Origin: Epiperipatus broadwayi
Lineage: Eukaryota > Onychophora > Udeonychophora > Euonychophora > Peripatidae
Length of the DNA stretch: 64,000 nucleotides
Reading direction: 5' to 3'
Assembly (NCBI GenBank): GCA_028023455.1
Contig: JAQFVV010007243.1
Coordinates: 1 to 64,000, forward strand
In this document: piece after piece, positions 36,388 to 48,219 of the stretch
How the letters are laid out: every line of letters begins with the position of its first letter
How positions within the stretch are numbered: position 1 is the first letter of the stretch
Notes under the pieces: generated by a model
Told to the model about the DNA's origin: nothing
Seen by the model: the letters and a program-made list of their open reading frames with translations, nothing else
The model's database searches: none
Program-made: the position numbers and the translations under genes

Positions 36388-37810
36388 AATGCCATCCATC
36401 ATGTTTGCCGAAGTGCCATAAATTGACACAAGATAAGCAAAGTTAAAAAAGTAAAATCATAATTAAAATTTAAAATTGACAAAAAAAAAGGTTCAAAACT
36501 AAAGTTCAAAATAAACACTAAATTGAGTAGTTATGAAAATTAAAATTGGTGAGCAGAGTAAGAAGAGAAATAGACCAAAGCAAACAAGTTGTAATATTGA
36601 TAAAATAATTAATAATAGTTAAATATAAAATGTAATTAAAAAGGAGAGAGAAGAAAAAAGTGGTTAGAAATGATCAATAATTTATTATTGGGAGTTTGCA
36701 GTTGGTCAAATACTTTGTGTGATTTAAAATATGTAGTCGAACAACACTTCATTCAATTTAAAAAATAGAAAAAAAAGTTTTTATTTAGAGTTGATATTAG
36801 TTTTAAATGAAAGTATAATGAGAATTTTATTATTTAAATTAAAATAATAGTTTTAGAGTAAATATATGATAATAAAATAATTTTTTGTATACAATCGAAA
36901 TGAAGTGATAAAATAATAAATGGTACTAATAAACAAGTGTAAAATAAATAAATAAAGCATATAATAAATAAAATAAAATCTATAATAAATTAAAATGTAA
37001 AATCTTTCAAGTAAAAGTGGATTGTGTTTGATTGATAGTTATGGGGGGAATGTATAAATAAAGATCGGTTGAGGAAGGTATAGTAAGTGTAGGCTGTGTG
37101 AAAACAGTACCTGTAATGGACTATCAGGGGAAAATATTCTCAGGGTGAGGATTCTCAGAAAGTTCAGAGCCAATCCATTATTTTTATATAAAATTTTGTG
37201 CACTGGGAACAATCAGAGTAAGCTGCAGGTCAGTTCTTGGGGGAGAGTCTCTACTCTCTTTAAGTATGTGCACTGGGAATAGCCAGAGTAAACCGCATAT
37301 CACTTCTTTGGGGGAGAGTCCCCATATTTCATACATCATTCCAAAGTGTAAGGTGAATTGGGCAGTAGATAAATCCTGGCATTCACAACTATCTTTTTCT
37401 TTTGTGTTATACCTTATGGATGTAGTTCCAGTCGAGCAAGTCTTGGACTCATCCAAACATCGGTAGGAAAACCCGGCATATGAAGCTTCATTTCCCATAT
37501 GTGTAAGTTGGTATAAACCAGCAAATCATTTTAAAATCCCTGTCTCACCAGAAAGAAGTGTTGTCCTTATGGTCATCACACAGTACTTGATTGTTGGAAT
37601 CAACATTGGCAGTCTGAAAAACAGAGTAGTTAAGAAAAGAGTCACCCTCAGTGCTATGTTGATCTGTGGCAATTCTAAAACTTATTTGGTAAAAAAATAA
37701 TAAATAAATAAAAATGAAAAATCAAATTGAAAATTTTAAAATAAAATATTAGAGCTAAAATGGGTCAAATAGATGCATTTTACTCTCAAATAGAGGGTGG
37801 TGCAATGTAC
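36388..37810. other. interval between LTR-like repeats A and B
   Basis: It could be a heavily deleted internal region, or older host DNA. No gag or pol block was recognised. It includes the two-copy ~54 bp tandem repeat at 37197-37320. Overlapping frames on both strands at 37184-37498 cross that repeat and are not convincing. Confidence 0.35.
37197..37320. repeat. two-copy tandem repeat, 70 bp period
   Basis: 'tgtgcactgggaa' at 37197 and again at 37267, each continuing through 'cagagtaa', 'gca', 'ttctt' and 'gggggagagtc'. Similarity covers about 54 bp of the 70 bp period. Confidence 0.8.
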
Positions 37811-39387
37811 CGCTATTGAATTTAAATGTCGTACATGTTTATAATTTTTATTAAAAAAATAAGATAAAAATAAATTGTAAGTGGCTTAATTTAAAGATTT
37901 TTTTTTAAAACAAAAAAATAAAAAATACTGCTTTGTATTTTTATTTTAGAATAAAACTTCTTAGCAGGAGGGGGGTATATAATAGAATTAAAGAACAATT
38001 AAAACTTTTCTCTTTTTTTTTAAAGAAAAAAGCTACATAAATATGTAAATTTTAAAATAGAATTAGTCTGTAAAAATTTGTTTGTAAAAGAAAACTTTGA
38101 AAATGTATATAGTTAGTTAATAAAATTTCAGATTGATAACAAAATTAAAATCAATAGTTGAATTAATTAAAAACTGTAAAGTATCTTATCGAGATTCCTT
38201 AGATAAATCTGAGAAAAAGATTAAGATAACCAGAAATGGAAAATTAATTAAAAAGCATTTCAAGTTAAGATTAAAATTTAAAAATAACAATAAGAAATTA
38301 CAACTACAGGAAACAAAAAAGGTATATAAAGCTGCTCTCTTTATTGTTCTTCAGTCAGGGCTGCAATTTGCTAGATTGTTTATCTGTTCAGATTATTATT
38401 ATTCAGTTTATACAAAATGCAGAATCCAAACAACCAGAAATCCAGATAGTCAGGAACTGTAAATGCAGTAAGTAATAAGTCAATCAATTACTGCTGCAGA
38501 GAATCTTATTGCACAAGATGCATAACTAGAAATATGCATGCTAGATGTTCAGACATATTAAATTGGCCTTCAAACTCCCGAAAAAAAAACTCTCTGCAAG
38601 TCAACTATTCCACTTGGAACAAATTCTGGAAATTGATACCATAATCATAAAATAAATGCTACCACTATTCTCTCTTTCACCCCTTTCTGAGTCACAGAAT
38701 GGAAACCAGCTATGAAGCCATCGATGAAGAACAAGAAAGGCAAACAGTTAGAAATTACACACAAATAAAAACCTAGGTAAAGATACTTTATCATTGTCTA
38801 AGGACTATCATAATTTAGCCTGAGTAATTACTTCTATGATTTTATATGTAAATTTCAATATTATTGTGTTATATTAGATATGTGTGTGTTTAATTAAATG
38901 TTAATGTTTGCCTTAATTGTTATTTTTGTCTATTTTCTCTTTTTTCTTGTCACTGCCTCACCAGTAAATTACTGTAAAGTTACTTTATGTATTAAGTAAA
39001 TATGCTAGATCCTGAGACAGAATAAGCTAGTCATGAGATATTTCAAGTGCTGGGTTATGGGCCTTCCATCCAGGCATGTTAGTTACTTTGTGTAATTCGC
39101 TGGCACCTGAGGTTTACCTCTAAACAATAAAATGCTTTGGATGGTAGGGGTTAGAATCTAGCAGTCAAGGTGGACCACAGTCTGGAAATGTGATTGTGTT
39201 ATGCTTGCATAGCTCAGTCTGACCATGGGTATCATTGATAGCTCTACTATCGATAGTATTCTTCCCTCTGCTTGAAGGGTCAGTCCATTTACTGTCCATT
39301 TACTTAATGTTGAAAACATAAAATTTAAAATTATGTTAAAAAGGCTAAAACCCAATTAAACAGTTTCTATTAAATGGACCCAGTTCA
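37811..39387 (+). repeat. LTR-like repeat B
   Basis: Close direct copy of repeat A with the same PPT-like 'aggaggggggtatataatag' (37968-37987). It ends at 'cccagttca', where a (TA)n(TG)n microsatellite begins. The gypsy 5' LTR starts immediately after. A 109-codon Lys/Leu-rich frame at 38133-38462 is broken in copy A and is not regarded as a gene. Confidence 0.6.

Positions 39388-39420
<33 letters not shown>
39388..39420. repeat. (TA)n(TG)n microsatellite
   Basis: Compound dinucleotide run at the junction of repeat B and the gypsy 5' LTR. Confidence 0.9.
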
Positions 39421-39421
<1 letters not shown>

Positions 39422-41150
39422 TATATGACGCATTAAAAATATTCAAATATATATATATGTTTTATAATAAATGAAAAAGGAATGTTTAATAAATAAAAGT
39501 AAAGATATTTTTAAAATGTATAAAAATCTGTTAGGAAATAAACACAAGGTATTCTAATCTCAAATTAATAAATGAAGTAAAGATAGATTAACAAACAGAA
39601 AAATATGATTAATTGCATATTGTAATGTAGAAATTATTTTAGATGATAGCTTATCAGTTTTTTTAACTAAAAAATAAAAAAATTCTAAAATGTTATGATG
39701 AAAATGAAGACAAAAGAAACTAAATTGTAACTTTAAAGAATAATGTAAATGATTGTTCAAATTTATTATTGAAAACTGTTTAATTAGAAAAATTATGGTC
39801 TAATAAAAGATTGTAATAATTTTGTAAATAGTGTAAGCAGGAGAGATTAGGTTTTACTGGAAATCAGTAATATTGCCAACTGATTAGATAATATCTTGTA
39901 ATTAAGAAAAAATGAGTATTAACTAATTAAAAAAGAATTTGGAATTAATGATGTGGATAATATCAGTTAAGTTTGTCAAAGATATAAATGCTATTAAATT
40001 TATATAGTATTCAGTATACAGAGTCTGCTTAGTTATGCTGTTAAAAGTTTGCTGTCATTTTAGTCTATTGTAATTTCAGTTTGATAATATTAAAAGTAAT
40101 GTGCTATTATTCATTCTACTGTTAACTAGCTCTACTAATGTTGCTGATTCCTTTATAGAGAACAATGTATTAAATATTATTGGCTGCCATTGCTGAGATT
40201 CATACCCATCATTATAGAAGATTACTACAGAACAAGGTCCTGCAAATATATGCTACGCCATAAAGAAATGACAAGCTGTTAAAAGAAACTGGGAATGCCA
40301 GCCATGAACTCAGTCAACTTTCAAAAACACAGGAGTACATTTTGGAAAGCTATAACAAATTCTAGGTAAATATATGTGATAATTTAAAGTCTAGACAGAT
40401 TTTATTCTCTTTACAAACTTTTATAAAACTAAAAGTAATTGAATTCTGATCCTCTATTTAAAAATGGACAGATATATACTAAATATCTTTATAACTACTA
40501 TAATTTAGCTTATGTTTATTTTTTGATTATTGTTATATGTTTGTGTAAATAAACATGTTGTTTTAAGTTGTTAATTTAGTTTAATTCTCTCTCCATACAT
40601 CACCATACCATATTAATTAATATAAAATTGTATCAATTATATATGTATGTGTTTAAATACATTGTCTGATAGCTTGAGTCACATTAGTTTTATGCTCATT
40701 GTGCTATCCAGGGAATCAGGTGTATGAAGCATTATAAAATCTTCTTTTGTTAATATTCTAGCCAGATAAAATATTGCCCAAGGATTTATCCTCAGTGTAA
40801 ATAAAAGTAACTGCAGAAGGAGTGTTTGTTTCTGGAAGTGTATGCAGTGAGTGCAATGGTCTTGAAAGGTGAGTTCAGCTTGTATATTTATATACAATCT
40901 TGATCTGACTGTTGGAATTGTTGATATATAAAATTATTAACTTTCTAATGCCTCTGCTTGTATAACAGTACCTCAAATTTATATAAGTTGTTATTATAAA
41001 ATTTAAAATTCATAAATCAATAATAATCTGTTATATAAATTACTCTCCCAACTTGGGGATAAAAACAGTTTAGTTATAAATGTCTATCTAAATTGGGATC
41101 TAATGAGTTTCTGTTATAAATGTCATCCAATATGTGTATTCATATGTTTT
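39411..41150 (+). repeat. 5' LTR of the gypsy fossil (inferred)
   Basis: Its first ~1 kb is repeated in direct orientation at 48220-49270, on the far side of the gypsy coding remains. Shared blocks include 'aggtattct.atctcaaatta', 'aaactgtttaattagaaaaa', 'aaatcagtaatatt.ccaact', 'catcattatagaa.attac' and 'acagaacaagg'. A roughly 110-160 bp segment present in the right copy (48905-49045) is missing here. Divergence is considerable, implying an old insertion. The right part (40480-41150) resembles the ends of repeats A and B. Confidence 0.55.
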
Positions 41151-41689
41151 GTTCTATTTATCTCATTTAAATATCTGATTGGGTAATTATTTAATCGACA
41201 TCATAAAATAACCTAAGCTATCAGATAAAAAATAATAGTAATAAAATAAAAGTTGATAATTTGGTGAGAAATGTAAATGTGGAAAAAAAACAATCGACAT
41301 TAAAAGAACTACTATTTTAGGTAAAAAAATTTAAACATATATATATATGCATGTGTGTGCGAAGTAGTTAAAAGAAAAGATAAGATTAAAATAAGTAATT
41401 TAGGGGAGAATTTAAAAAAAGTAGAAATATAAAAGCTGCAGTAGTAGGTATTATAAATAAACAGGCAGATAATGTTAGAGGGGAATGTCATATGGGAGAT
41501 TAGATAAACACACCAATTAAATGAAAAAAAAAAATTAAAAATATATAATACATTAAAAAAAAGAAGAAATAGTAAAATGATAGCAATATTAAAAATATAT
41601 AAATAAAATAAAAAACAAAGTAACTATTATCAGAGAAGAAATATAACAAAATTATATAGGGTAATGATTTTTAGAACAAGGATGAAAAT

Positions 41690-43000
41690 GAAAGCTGAAG
41701 ATAGATAATTTTAAAATGTTCCAAGTAAGGAACAACAAAATAAAACTGAAATACAGGAAGTTTCAAATAAGCAAGAAGACAGTGACCTCATAATCAATGA
41801 GAACTCAAACTAAGAAGGCTGCCAAAGGGCTGAAACACAAAATAAAACAAATATAAAATTAGCAACTTAAGCTGAAATGTTCAAAAAAATTAGAGCAGCA
41901 AATTAAATCAGAATTTGAAAAATTTAAAGAAGAAATTATGAAAGAATTAAATAGAATATAAAACAGGTAGAATGCCAAATTGAAATAGCATACCACAAAA
42001 GTGGAAAAATGAAAACAGTGCAAGAAAAAATAGACCTTTTACAGGAAATAGTAGCAGATAATAAGTTAGAAAATGAAAGAATAGTAGAAAATATGAAAGT
42101 AGAACTTAACAATTTAGAGGACAAACTAGACATAATCGAATTTCAAATTAGGTAAAATGAAATGCTTAGAGAAATTGGCAAGATAGCCATTAATAAGTAT
42201 GCACAGGAGATCATGGGTGTAAACATGCACATACATTATAACAAACTACAATATAACCAATTTCTTAAGATTATTTTCAGGATATATAAATAAGCTCCCA
42301 TGGAACATATAAGTAGCCTGGAAAAATACTTTGCATTTAAGCAGATAAGAGTAGAAGGCCATGGCCATTAATTATTGCATGCAGCTATCTGCAAAGTGCT
42401 TTGCAAACTTGGGAGGATTGAGAAAACCTACAGCCTTCACTGAATGCAAGAAATCTCTACTAGCTAACTAGTAGAGTGAAGAATGTTAAGAGTTTATTAG
42501 ACATCAGGTGTGGCAAGATAAATGGCAACCTGATAAGCTTTTCATTGTTTCATAGGCAGGTAGCAAAATTACATGTATAGATGGTCTGCATAAGTTTCTC
42601 ATAATGTTGAGAAAATGCTCATTAGAACTGACAGAAAGACAGTTAAGTAAATGGGCAAATTACTAAGTGATTTCAATAACACCAGACGAGCCTATGAGAA
42701 CAAAGATCAGGAATTGAAACCCCAACCTAAAGAACCTATAGTAAATACCATGAAATTTAGCCACAGGACCAATTCATGGAGTGTGTCCATAAAGAGATGG
42801 TTTTCTGGCAGCCCTGAAAAAACAAGAATCTACAGATGAACCAAAAGTGACTCAGATCTCACTCATACTAATCAACATGAAAGACCAAGGAGTGATTTCC
42901 AATCCCCTAGCATAAATGGATATTCAAAAAATATCAATGTTGTTGAAAGAGCACAAGGAGGGAAAAAAAAGGACCTCAGTAATTTCTCTCATTATGAGGC
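41690..43000 (+). pseudogene. gypsy gag-like region (fossil)
   Basis: Between the 5' LTR and the RT, frames encode a Lys/Glu-rich coiled coil (for example EQQIKSEFEKFKEEIMKELN at about 41893-41952). Tryptophan-containing passages further right (about 42300-42840) are typical in position for a gag capsid, though no zinc knuckle could be read. Many stops are present. Assignment rests on position and on the downstream pol blocks rather than on a diagnostic motif. Confidence 0.4.
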
Positions 43001-43043
43001 CTGAGTATTGTACAAGTACCTGATGTAAAGAAGAAAAATAAAA

Positions 43044-43046
<3 letters not shown>

Positions 43047-43102
<56 letters not shown>

Positions 43103-43144
43103 TGATGATGATGATAATGATGATAATAATGATAATAATAATAA
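43047..43144. repeat. (AAT)n/(GAT)n microsatellite, ~98 bp
   Basis: Trinucleotide run with GAT interruptions. The poly-Ile and poly-Tyr peptides predicted on the minus strand are artefacts of it. Confidence 0.95.
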
Positions 43145-43589
43145 AAGAATAACAACAGATCACAAATAGATAATCTAGTGTGTAATTGAAATGAATCAGA
43201 ACCTATGTTATCCCTGCAGCATTGTCCAAAAATAAGAATAGCATTGGAAGGGATAATAACAGATGCAACACTCAATTCAAGGGTCAGATGTCTGTAATTG
43301 CACAGTGTGTGTTTGAACAGATTGAAACCCCAGTATTAATGGCTTACTGCTTAAGGCAGTATATGTTACTTTAGCCAATAGCAAAAGAGCTAAATTAGTG
43401 TCAAAACAAATCTGTGTAAATATGTGGATAGAGAAGAGGAGTTACACATATATGAAATCATACTTCAATCTGATTTCATGCACAGAATAGTCTGGGTTTT
43501 GACTATAGTTTAAACCAGATAGTATTTAATAAAGAAGTAATGCAATTTTTGCATCAAGGAATGTATCAATTCACCATAGAAAACTGTAT

Positions 43590-44900
43590 TTGAGATGCTA
43601 GACCATGACTAGAAAATCAATTAAATTTATATGAATCATAGATTTTGAGTGAAAATCAGAAATTTTTTTAGGACAGTTGTTAAAAGATTATGAACACATA
43701 TTCTTTGATATCCTGGGGGTAATTTAGGGTAATGAGCATTGAATAAAACTCATGAAAGAACAGCCATACCAAGTTCATTCCTACCCCATTTCTCATTGAT
43801 ACAGATATGAAGTTGAAAAGCAGTTAGAGCATATAATGGAGTGATGGATCATATTAAAATACTTATCACAAAACAATCTGATAGTAACTATTAAAAAAAG
43901 AATAGATCCATTTGCCTGTGTTTAGATGCTAGGGAATAAACAAAATATCTATATCTGATAATAATGCTCCACCCATCCAGAAATTGCTATTTAAGTTTAA
44001 AAATAAAAGAGGGTTTTCCACATTCAATGTAACTGCCAGTTATTGGTAAATAAAGTCACATTCCTTCAATCAAATATATACCACTTTTAAATGCAATGGA
44101 CATTAATATAGCTTTAATTGAATGCCATTTGGTTTCAAAAACATCAGGACCAGGGCAGGTCTAATTAAATGTGTAGATCAAGTACTGTCCAATGACATCA
44201 AGCTATATATGTTGATGACATAATGGTTGCATCAGCAAATGTAATGGAACACATTATGCATTTGTGAATATATAAAGAAAGGAATTAAAATAAATTTAAA
44301 AAACAATAAGCTGGCTGCCTTAGAGATAATAGTTTGGGGCCATTTAATTAATGGAGAAGATATTAATCCACACCCTGATAATATTCTAGTAAATGAGGAT
44401 TTCCCCGTACCAAAGATTAAAAAGCACATCTGGTTGTTTTAAGGTTGTGTATCTTCTACAACCAATTTTATAAAGATGTTTTGTGTGATGTGAAGCCTTT
44501 GCTTCAATTATTAATGAAAGATACAGTTTAGAAACGAATCACCTATAATGATAAAAGAAGACTATAAAAAGGTTTTTTGAAAGAAGTCATGTTGTCATAC
44601 CCTGGACTGACAGTAGCAGATTCAGATTAGGAGCTACTCTTTTTCAGGAGGATGACTGCCCTAGAATCCTTTTCTTCATAAGTTGTTTATTGAAGGGCTC
44701 TGAGGTTAATTATACAGTGACCTAAAGGAAGCTGTAGCCATTGTTTGCACTTTTCAAAAAAAATTTCAGCTTTTTGTAGAATCAGAAATGATTGTGATCA
44801 CTAGTCACAAGAACATTTTTTAAACCACAGCAGGTTAATAAAGTGGAGTCTATTTCTGCAAGAGTTTAACTATATTATACAATATTGCAAAGGCACTGAC
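43590..44900 (+). pseudogene. Ty3/gypsy pol: reverse transcriptase and RNase H (fossil)
   Basis: Blocks appear in canonical order. About 43760-43840: PYQVHSYPISH..YRYEVEKQLE, the entry to gypsy RTs ('pY..p......v..ql..ml'). About 43880-43915: SLSQNNLIVTIKKR ('S.Sp..spvv.v.Kk'). 44203-44235: IYVDDIMVAS with the catalytic Y-V-D-D. 44275-44420: INLKNNKLAALEI then GHLINGEDINPHPDNI ('N..Kc......v.fLGh.is..Gi.pdp.ki'), FPVPK, and NFIKMF ('YR.Fi..f'). About 44609-44660: WTDSSRFRLGATLFQEDD, the RNase H 'TDAS..g.GavL.Q'. About 44702-44800: EVNY... and VAIVCTFQKKFQLFVES. Numerous frameshifts and stops show it is inactive. Confidence 0.8.
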
Positions 44901-45099
44901 AATATAGTCATGGACACATTAAGTTGATATCTAGCTTCACCTTAGCAGCAGCTTTTCAGCAATGACAATATATACATTGCACTATTGGAAGCAGATTCAG
45001 ACAAATCTGTGGAAAAAGAAGACCTCATCTGTAAACAAATAATAAAATACATTGTTAATCAGCTTGGAGCTATAAGTAGTAATAATTCCATGTAAAAGA

Positions 45100-45568
45100 A
45101 TATGGAATAATACCAGATAAAAGTTGAGCTATTGCAGCATAAAAATGAGACTCAACAAAACATGTTGTAGTGCCTCTAGCATTACATAATTGTCTAATTA
45201 AATATGTTTCTCAATTATATAGATACTACCACATTGGAAAGTAAAAAGTTTGTTAAGTAATTGGTTTTACTGGCCACATATGTATTCTAGCATATTTGCC
45301 TGTAGTAAATGAATGTGAAATATATCTGAAGACAAAACTGTGAAACAAGTTGTATATAGGGCCATTAAACCCCATAATTTCTCAATGACTTAATGCTATT
45401 GTAGCTACTTTGTAGTGGTCTATAACCAGTTTTCAAAACTATTCACTGCATACCCAATGCCACAGGAAAATGCCAAAAGATCATTTGTGTTTTAGAGCAA
45501 CACTTTGGTACAGTGGGAGTACCTGACAGTATTTCAGATCATAAGACTCCATTCATCTTAGGTGATTC
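45100..45568 (+). pseudogene. gypsy integrase, N-terminal part (split by a PLE insertion)
   Basis: Frames read VVPLALHNCLIKYV and then NWFYWPHMYSSIFACSK (about 45160-45310), the zinc-binding HHCC region ('vP..lr......H...GH.G..kT......yWP.m...i...C..C'). These are followed by VFKTIHCIPNATGKCQKI and LEQHFGTVGVPDSISDHKTPF (about 45430-45555), part of the catalytic core up to the 'f..fG.P..i.SD.G..F' motif. The frame is then interrupted exactly at the target site of the Penelope insertion. Confidence 0.75.
45557..45568. repeat. target-site duplication, left copy
   Basis: 'cttaggtgattc' occurs here and again at 46496-46507, immediately bracketing the inserted inverted-repeat GIY-YIG unit. Confidence 0.85.
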
Positions 45569-45574
45569 AAGCAC

Positions 45575-45704
45575 AAGTGCGTGTGCGGCGCAACTGCTCC
45601 CAAAAGCTGTTAATATAAATACAAATAGCTAACTAAAATATTAAAACAGCTGAGCGCTTTCAAAGGATCTTGCCTTCATAATCATAGCTTGCTTACATTT
45701 AAAT
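45575..45704 (+). repeat. inverted terminal repeat, left arm
   Basis: 130 bp from 'aagtgcgtgtgcgg' to 'acatttaaat'. It contains the block 'cagctgagcgctttc' plus 'atcttgc...tcat...catag', which is conserved in the arms of the 60-61 kb element. Confidence 0.9.
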
Positions 45705-45717
45705 TTATGCAAATATG

Positions 45718-46322
45718 CTAATTCCATATTTTTGATAGGGAAAAACACGTGTCCTTCCTGTTTATGGCATCGCTGTCGCGAGAGATAAATAAAGCCTCTT
45801 TGATCTTTCTTTTGAGGTCATGTCTCTCTCTACATATGATGGTAGGATTGTCCGGAATGCACTCATGGTGACTTGTGCACTGGTGCTGATAAAAAACTGA
45901 ATAAGTAGAAGGATCGTTGCGAGTTCTATTGTACGAATACTTGTGCTGTGCCAATCGTGTGGCCAAAGATGCTCTGCTTTCCCCATAATATGTGCCTTTG
46001 CAATAGTTATTTGGACAAGCAATGTTATATACTGTATGGGGGGTCTGAAACAGTGGAGTTTGATCTTTGGTATTGTTAATTAGATTGTTAGAATTTGGAG
46101 GGGTTCGAAATTAGAGCTGATATTTGTTGTTAAGGATGGAATGTAGTTTCTTGTGTAAATTGGGTATGTATGGAAGTAATAATCTGGGTTTATCCTGTGT
46201 GGCGTGAGGGTTGAGAGGTTTATTCTGAATGTGTGAGATTTTTTTGTCGATGATGGATTGTCTGAAGCCTAAATTCAGTAGATCATTTCTATATTCTGCT
46301 ACATTTGTTTTTGCATCTGCCT
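45718..46322 (-). pseudogene. GIY-YIG endonuclease and RT tail of a Penelope-like element
   Basis: Read on the minus strand from 46322, frames run from EADAKTNVAEYRNDLLNLGF (the end of PLE RT) through KPLNPHATQDKPRLLLPYIPN to NLINNTKDQTPLFQTPHTVY and then the nuclease. The nuclease has VYNIACPNNYCKGTYYGESR (GIY-YIG core, here VY and YYG), an Arg/His helix ATRLAQHKYSY, the conserved CTSHHECIPDNPTIICRER and a C-terminal KRKIKEALFI (Lys/Arg plus Glu of the active-site helix). It ends at a stop at about 45718. Only one or two frame breaks (for example near 46110, and between the frames 45762-46022 and 45718-45966) separate it from an open frame, so it is much younger than other PLE remains in the window. 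Confidence 0.85.
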
Positions 46323-46324
46323 CG

Positions 46325-46454
46325 ATTTAAATGTAAGCAAGCTATGATTATGAAGGCAAGATCCTTTGAAAGCGCTCAGCTGTTTTAATATTTTAGTTAG
46401 CTATTTGTATTTGTATTAACAGCTTTTGGGAGCAGTTGTGCCGCACACGCACTT
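46325..46454 (-). repeat. inverted terminal repeat, right arm
   Basis: Inverted partner of 45575-45704. The two differences seen are G versus A in the 'gcggcgcaac' block and a T/C difference in the 'aatataaatac' block. Confidence 0.9.
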
Positions 46455-46495
46455 GTGATTGAATACATACATTTCCCAAAAGTAAAATTATTTAA

Positions 46496-47150
46496 CTTAG
46501 GTGATTCTAAAAGATGAATGAAGAAAATAAAATAAAACATGTTTTAACAACAATTAGAAATCTACCAGCCAATCCATGTGAGCAGAATTTGTATAAATTA
46601 GGACCACTGTTCAGAGTATACCTAAATACTAACCACTGGGTTAAACAAGAAAGTAGTTAACTTTATCAATTGTTCCATTAATGTATCAACTGGGTTTGAA
46701 ACCATTCATCTCCATTTTGGCAAAACTATCCCATATATAATTTGCTCATCACCCTCATATAGATAAGAAAAACAATGCTGTCAGAGTCTGAGATAGTCTC
46801 ATAAAATCAGGGAATCTAAAAAAAGGGAATATGGTCAGATATTTTGGCTGGGTGAAAGTGTCACAATAAGAGGTAACCCTGTGAGTCACTCAGAGAAACA
46901 TATTTATAAAAAATTCCAGCAAATTTATAAGGATCCCTATACTATAGCTTGTCAATATGATAATAATGCCTTTATTGTGATCAAAAAAAGTATAGAAAAG
47001 GGAACATACAATACACAGTCTCTAAAATTAACTAGATTAAAAACTACCTAATAAAAATTAATTTATTGATCAGGTGGACTCACAGTTTTGATCTCATCAT
47101 ATTGCCCCTGGATGGCATAAGAAAAAATAATGAGTAGAATTTTATTAGCA
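46496..47150 (+). pseudogene. gypsy integrase continuation after the PLE insertion
   Basis: The right copy of the target duplication (46496-46507) restores integrase text: IKHVLTTIRNLPANPCEQN ('.kH..t...yPa.ng..Er', 46527-46583) and then FETIHLHFGKTIPY (about 46690-46730, 'g.tP..l..g'). Decay continues to about 47150, after which no pol block is recognised. Confidence 0.6.
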
Positions 47151-48219
47151 TCTGAATAAAACTTTGAAAAAGAAATTATAGATATTAATATTGATATCGT
47201 AAGATTTTATGAGTAATCCAGTTTTAAATATGTGATTTGGACATAGCTAAGCATAACAAAAGAAATAAAAATATCAAAAATAATGCAATTAAAATAAAAA
47301 ATAAAAAGAAAAAATAAGAACATAACTGAGCATAAAGATATAAAATGAAAGATAAAGGAGGCATGCTTTATTGCAAATGACAACTACGCAATAAATTGAA
47401 AAAAAAGTGCTTTGCAATCTCCAGAAAATGGTCTATATGAAAGAAAACTTTGAATAAATTTTGCATAAATTATTGCTAAGCTATGCTTAAAATTCTCAGC
47501 ATGTGCTGACACTCCCAAGATAGGCTATAAATATGGAGACCTAAGTTCTTTGAAAACACTAAGCTTTATAATTCTTTTCTAATAATACTAAGTTTCACTT
47601 TTTGTGTAAAGCATAATTTAAAACTTACCATTCAAAGGTGAAGTAAAACCAAGACATAAATATTAAAGCAAAGATAATAGTAATATCATATGTGTTGACC
47701 AATGATGAGTAAGGAAACAATAGATCAAGGTATATGTGAGTATATAAGTAAATATAGAAATTCCAAATCATATTTTGTGTTTGATTAAGTTGTTTCTTTG
47801 TAAAGACTTTGATCTGAAGATTATGATTATGATGCAGCAGTAGAAAAGTCCTGGCCCAGTTACAGTAAAGTATAGCTAGAAGAGAAATTCTGAGCAAATT
47901 AAAAAAATATCATAAATTGAATGAGCAGTTGAGACATCTGCTATTTAGAGATTCCATATTTTTGATCCTTATTGGATAAAATTTGGTGCATGCTGTGGTT
48001 ATGACTTTCACAAGAAATTAAATATGATTTAATTAACACAGAATTGATCTGTATATATGCAAAATCCTTAAGTTGGATACCTCCCTTAAAGTACTTACTC
48101 ATTGTAAATGTCACTGTCATGATACTTATTTATAAGTAAAATATACATTTAATTAAGATTTGTCAATGCTTAAGGAAGTAACTGATGCAAATTTTATTCC
48201 TCAATTGGGAGGGATATAA
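47151..48219. other. gypsy 3' interior, nothing coding recognised
   Basis: No env-like frame was recognised. The 90-codon minus-strand frame at 47625-47897 has no supporting domain. A purine-rich 'ttgggagggata' at 48204-48215, just before the 3' LTR, fits a polypurine tract. Confidence 0.4.

Larger units (their letters stand above)
45569..46495 (-). mobile_element. short Penelope-like insertion with 130 bp inverted terminal repeats
   Basis: The 927 bp between two copies of a 12 bp target duplication begins with a 130 bp arm (45575-45704) repeated inverted with only about two differences at 46325-46454. The unit between them is the 3' end of a PLE on the minus strand: RT tail plus GIY-YIG endonuclease. 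A 41 bp unpaired tail (46455-46495) follows the right arm. PLE copies are known to be 5'-truncated, to carry terminal repeats in direct or inverted orientation and to duplicate a variable 10-15 bp of target. All three are met here. It landed in the integrase of a gypsy fossil, so it is younger than that element. Confidence 0.85.

Noticed and set aside
38133-38462. 109-codon Lys-rich plus-strand frame
   Set aside because: It lies in LTR-like repeat B; the homologous stretch of repeat A is interrupted by stops, so it is not conserved as a protein.
42924-43275. Poly-Ile and poly-Tyr/His open frames on the minus strand
   Set aside because: They are translations of the (AAT)n/(GAT)n microsatellite at 43047-43144 and carry no other coding evidence.
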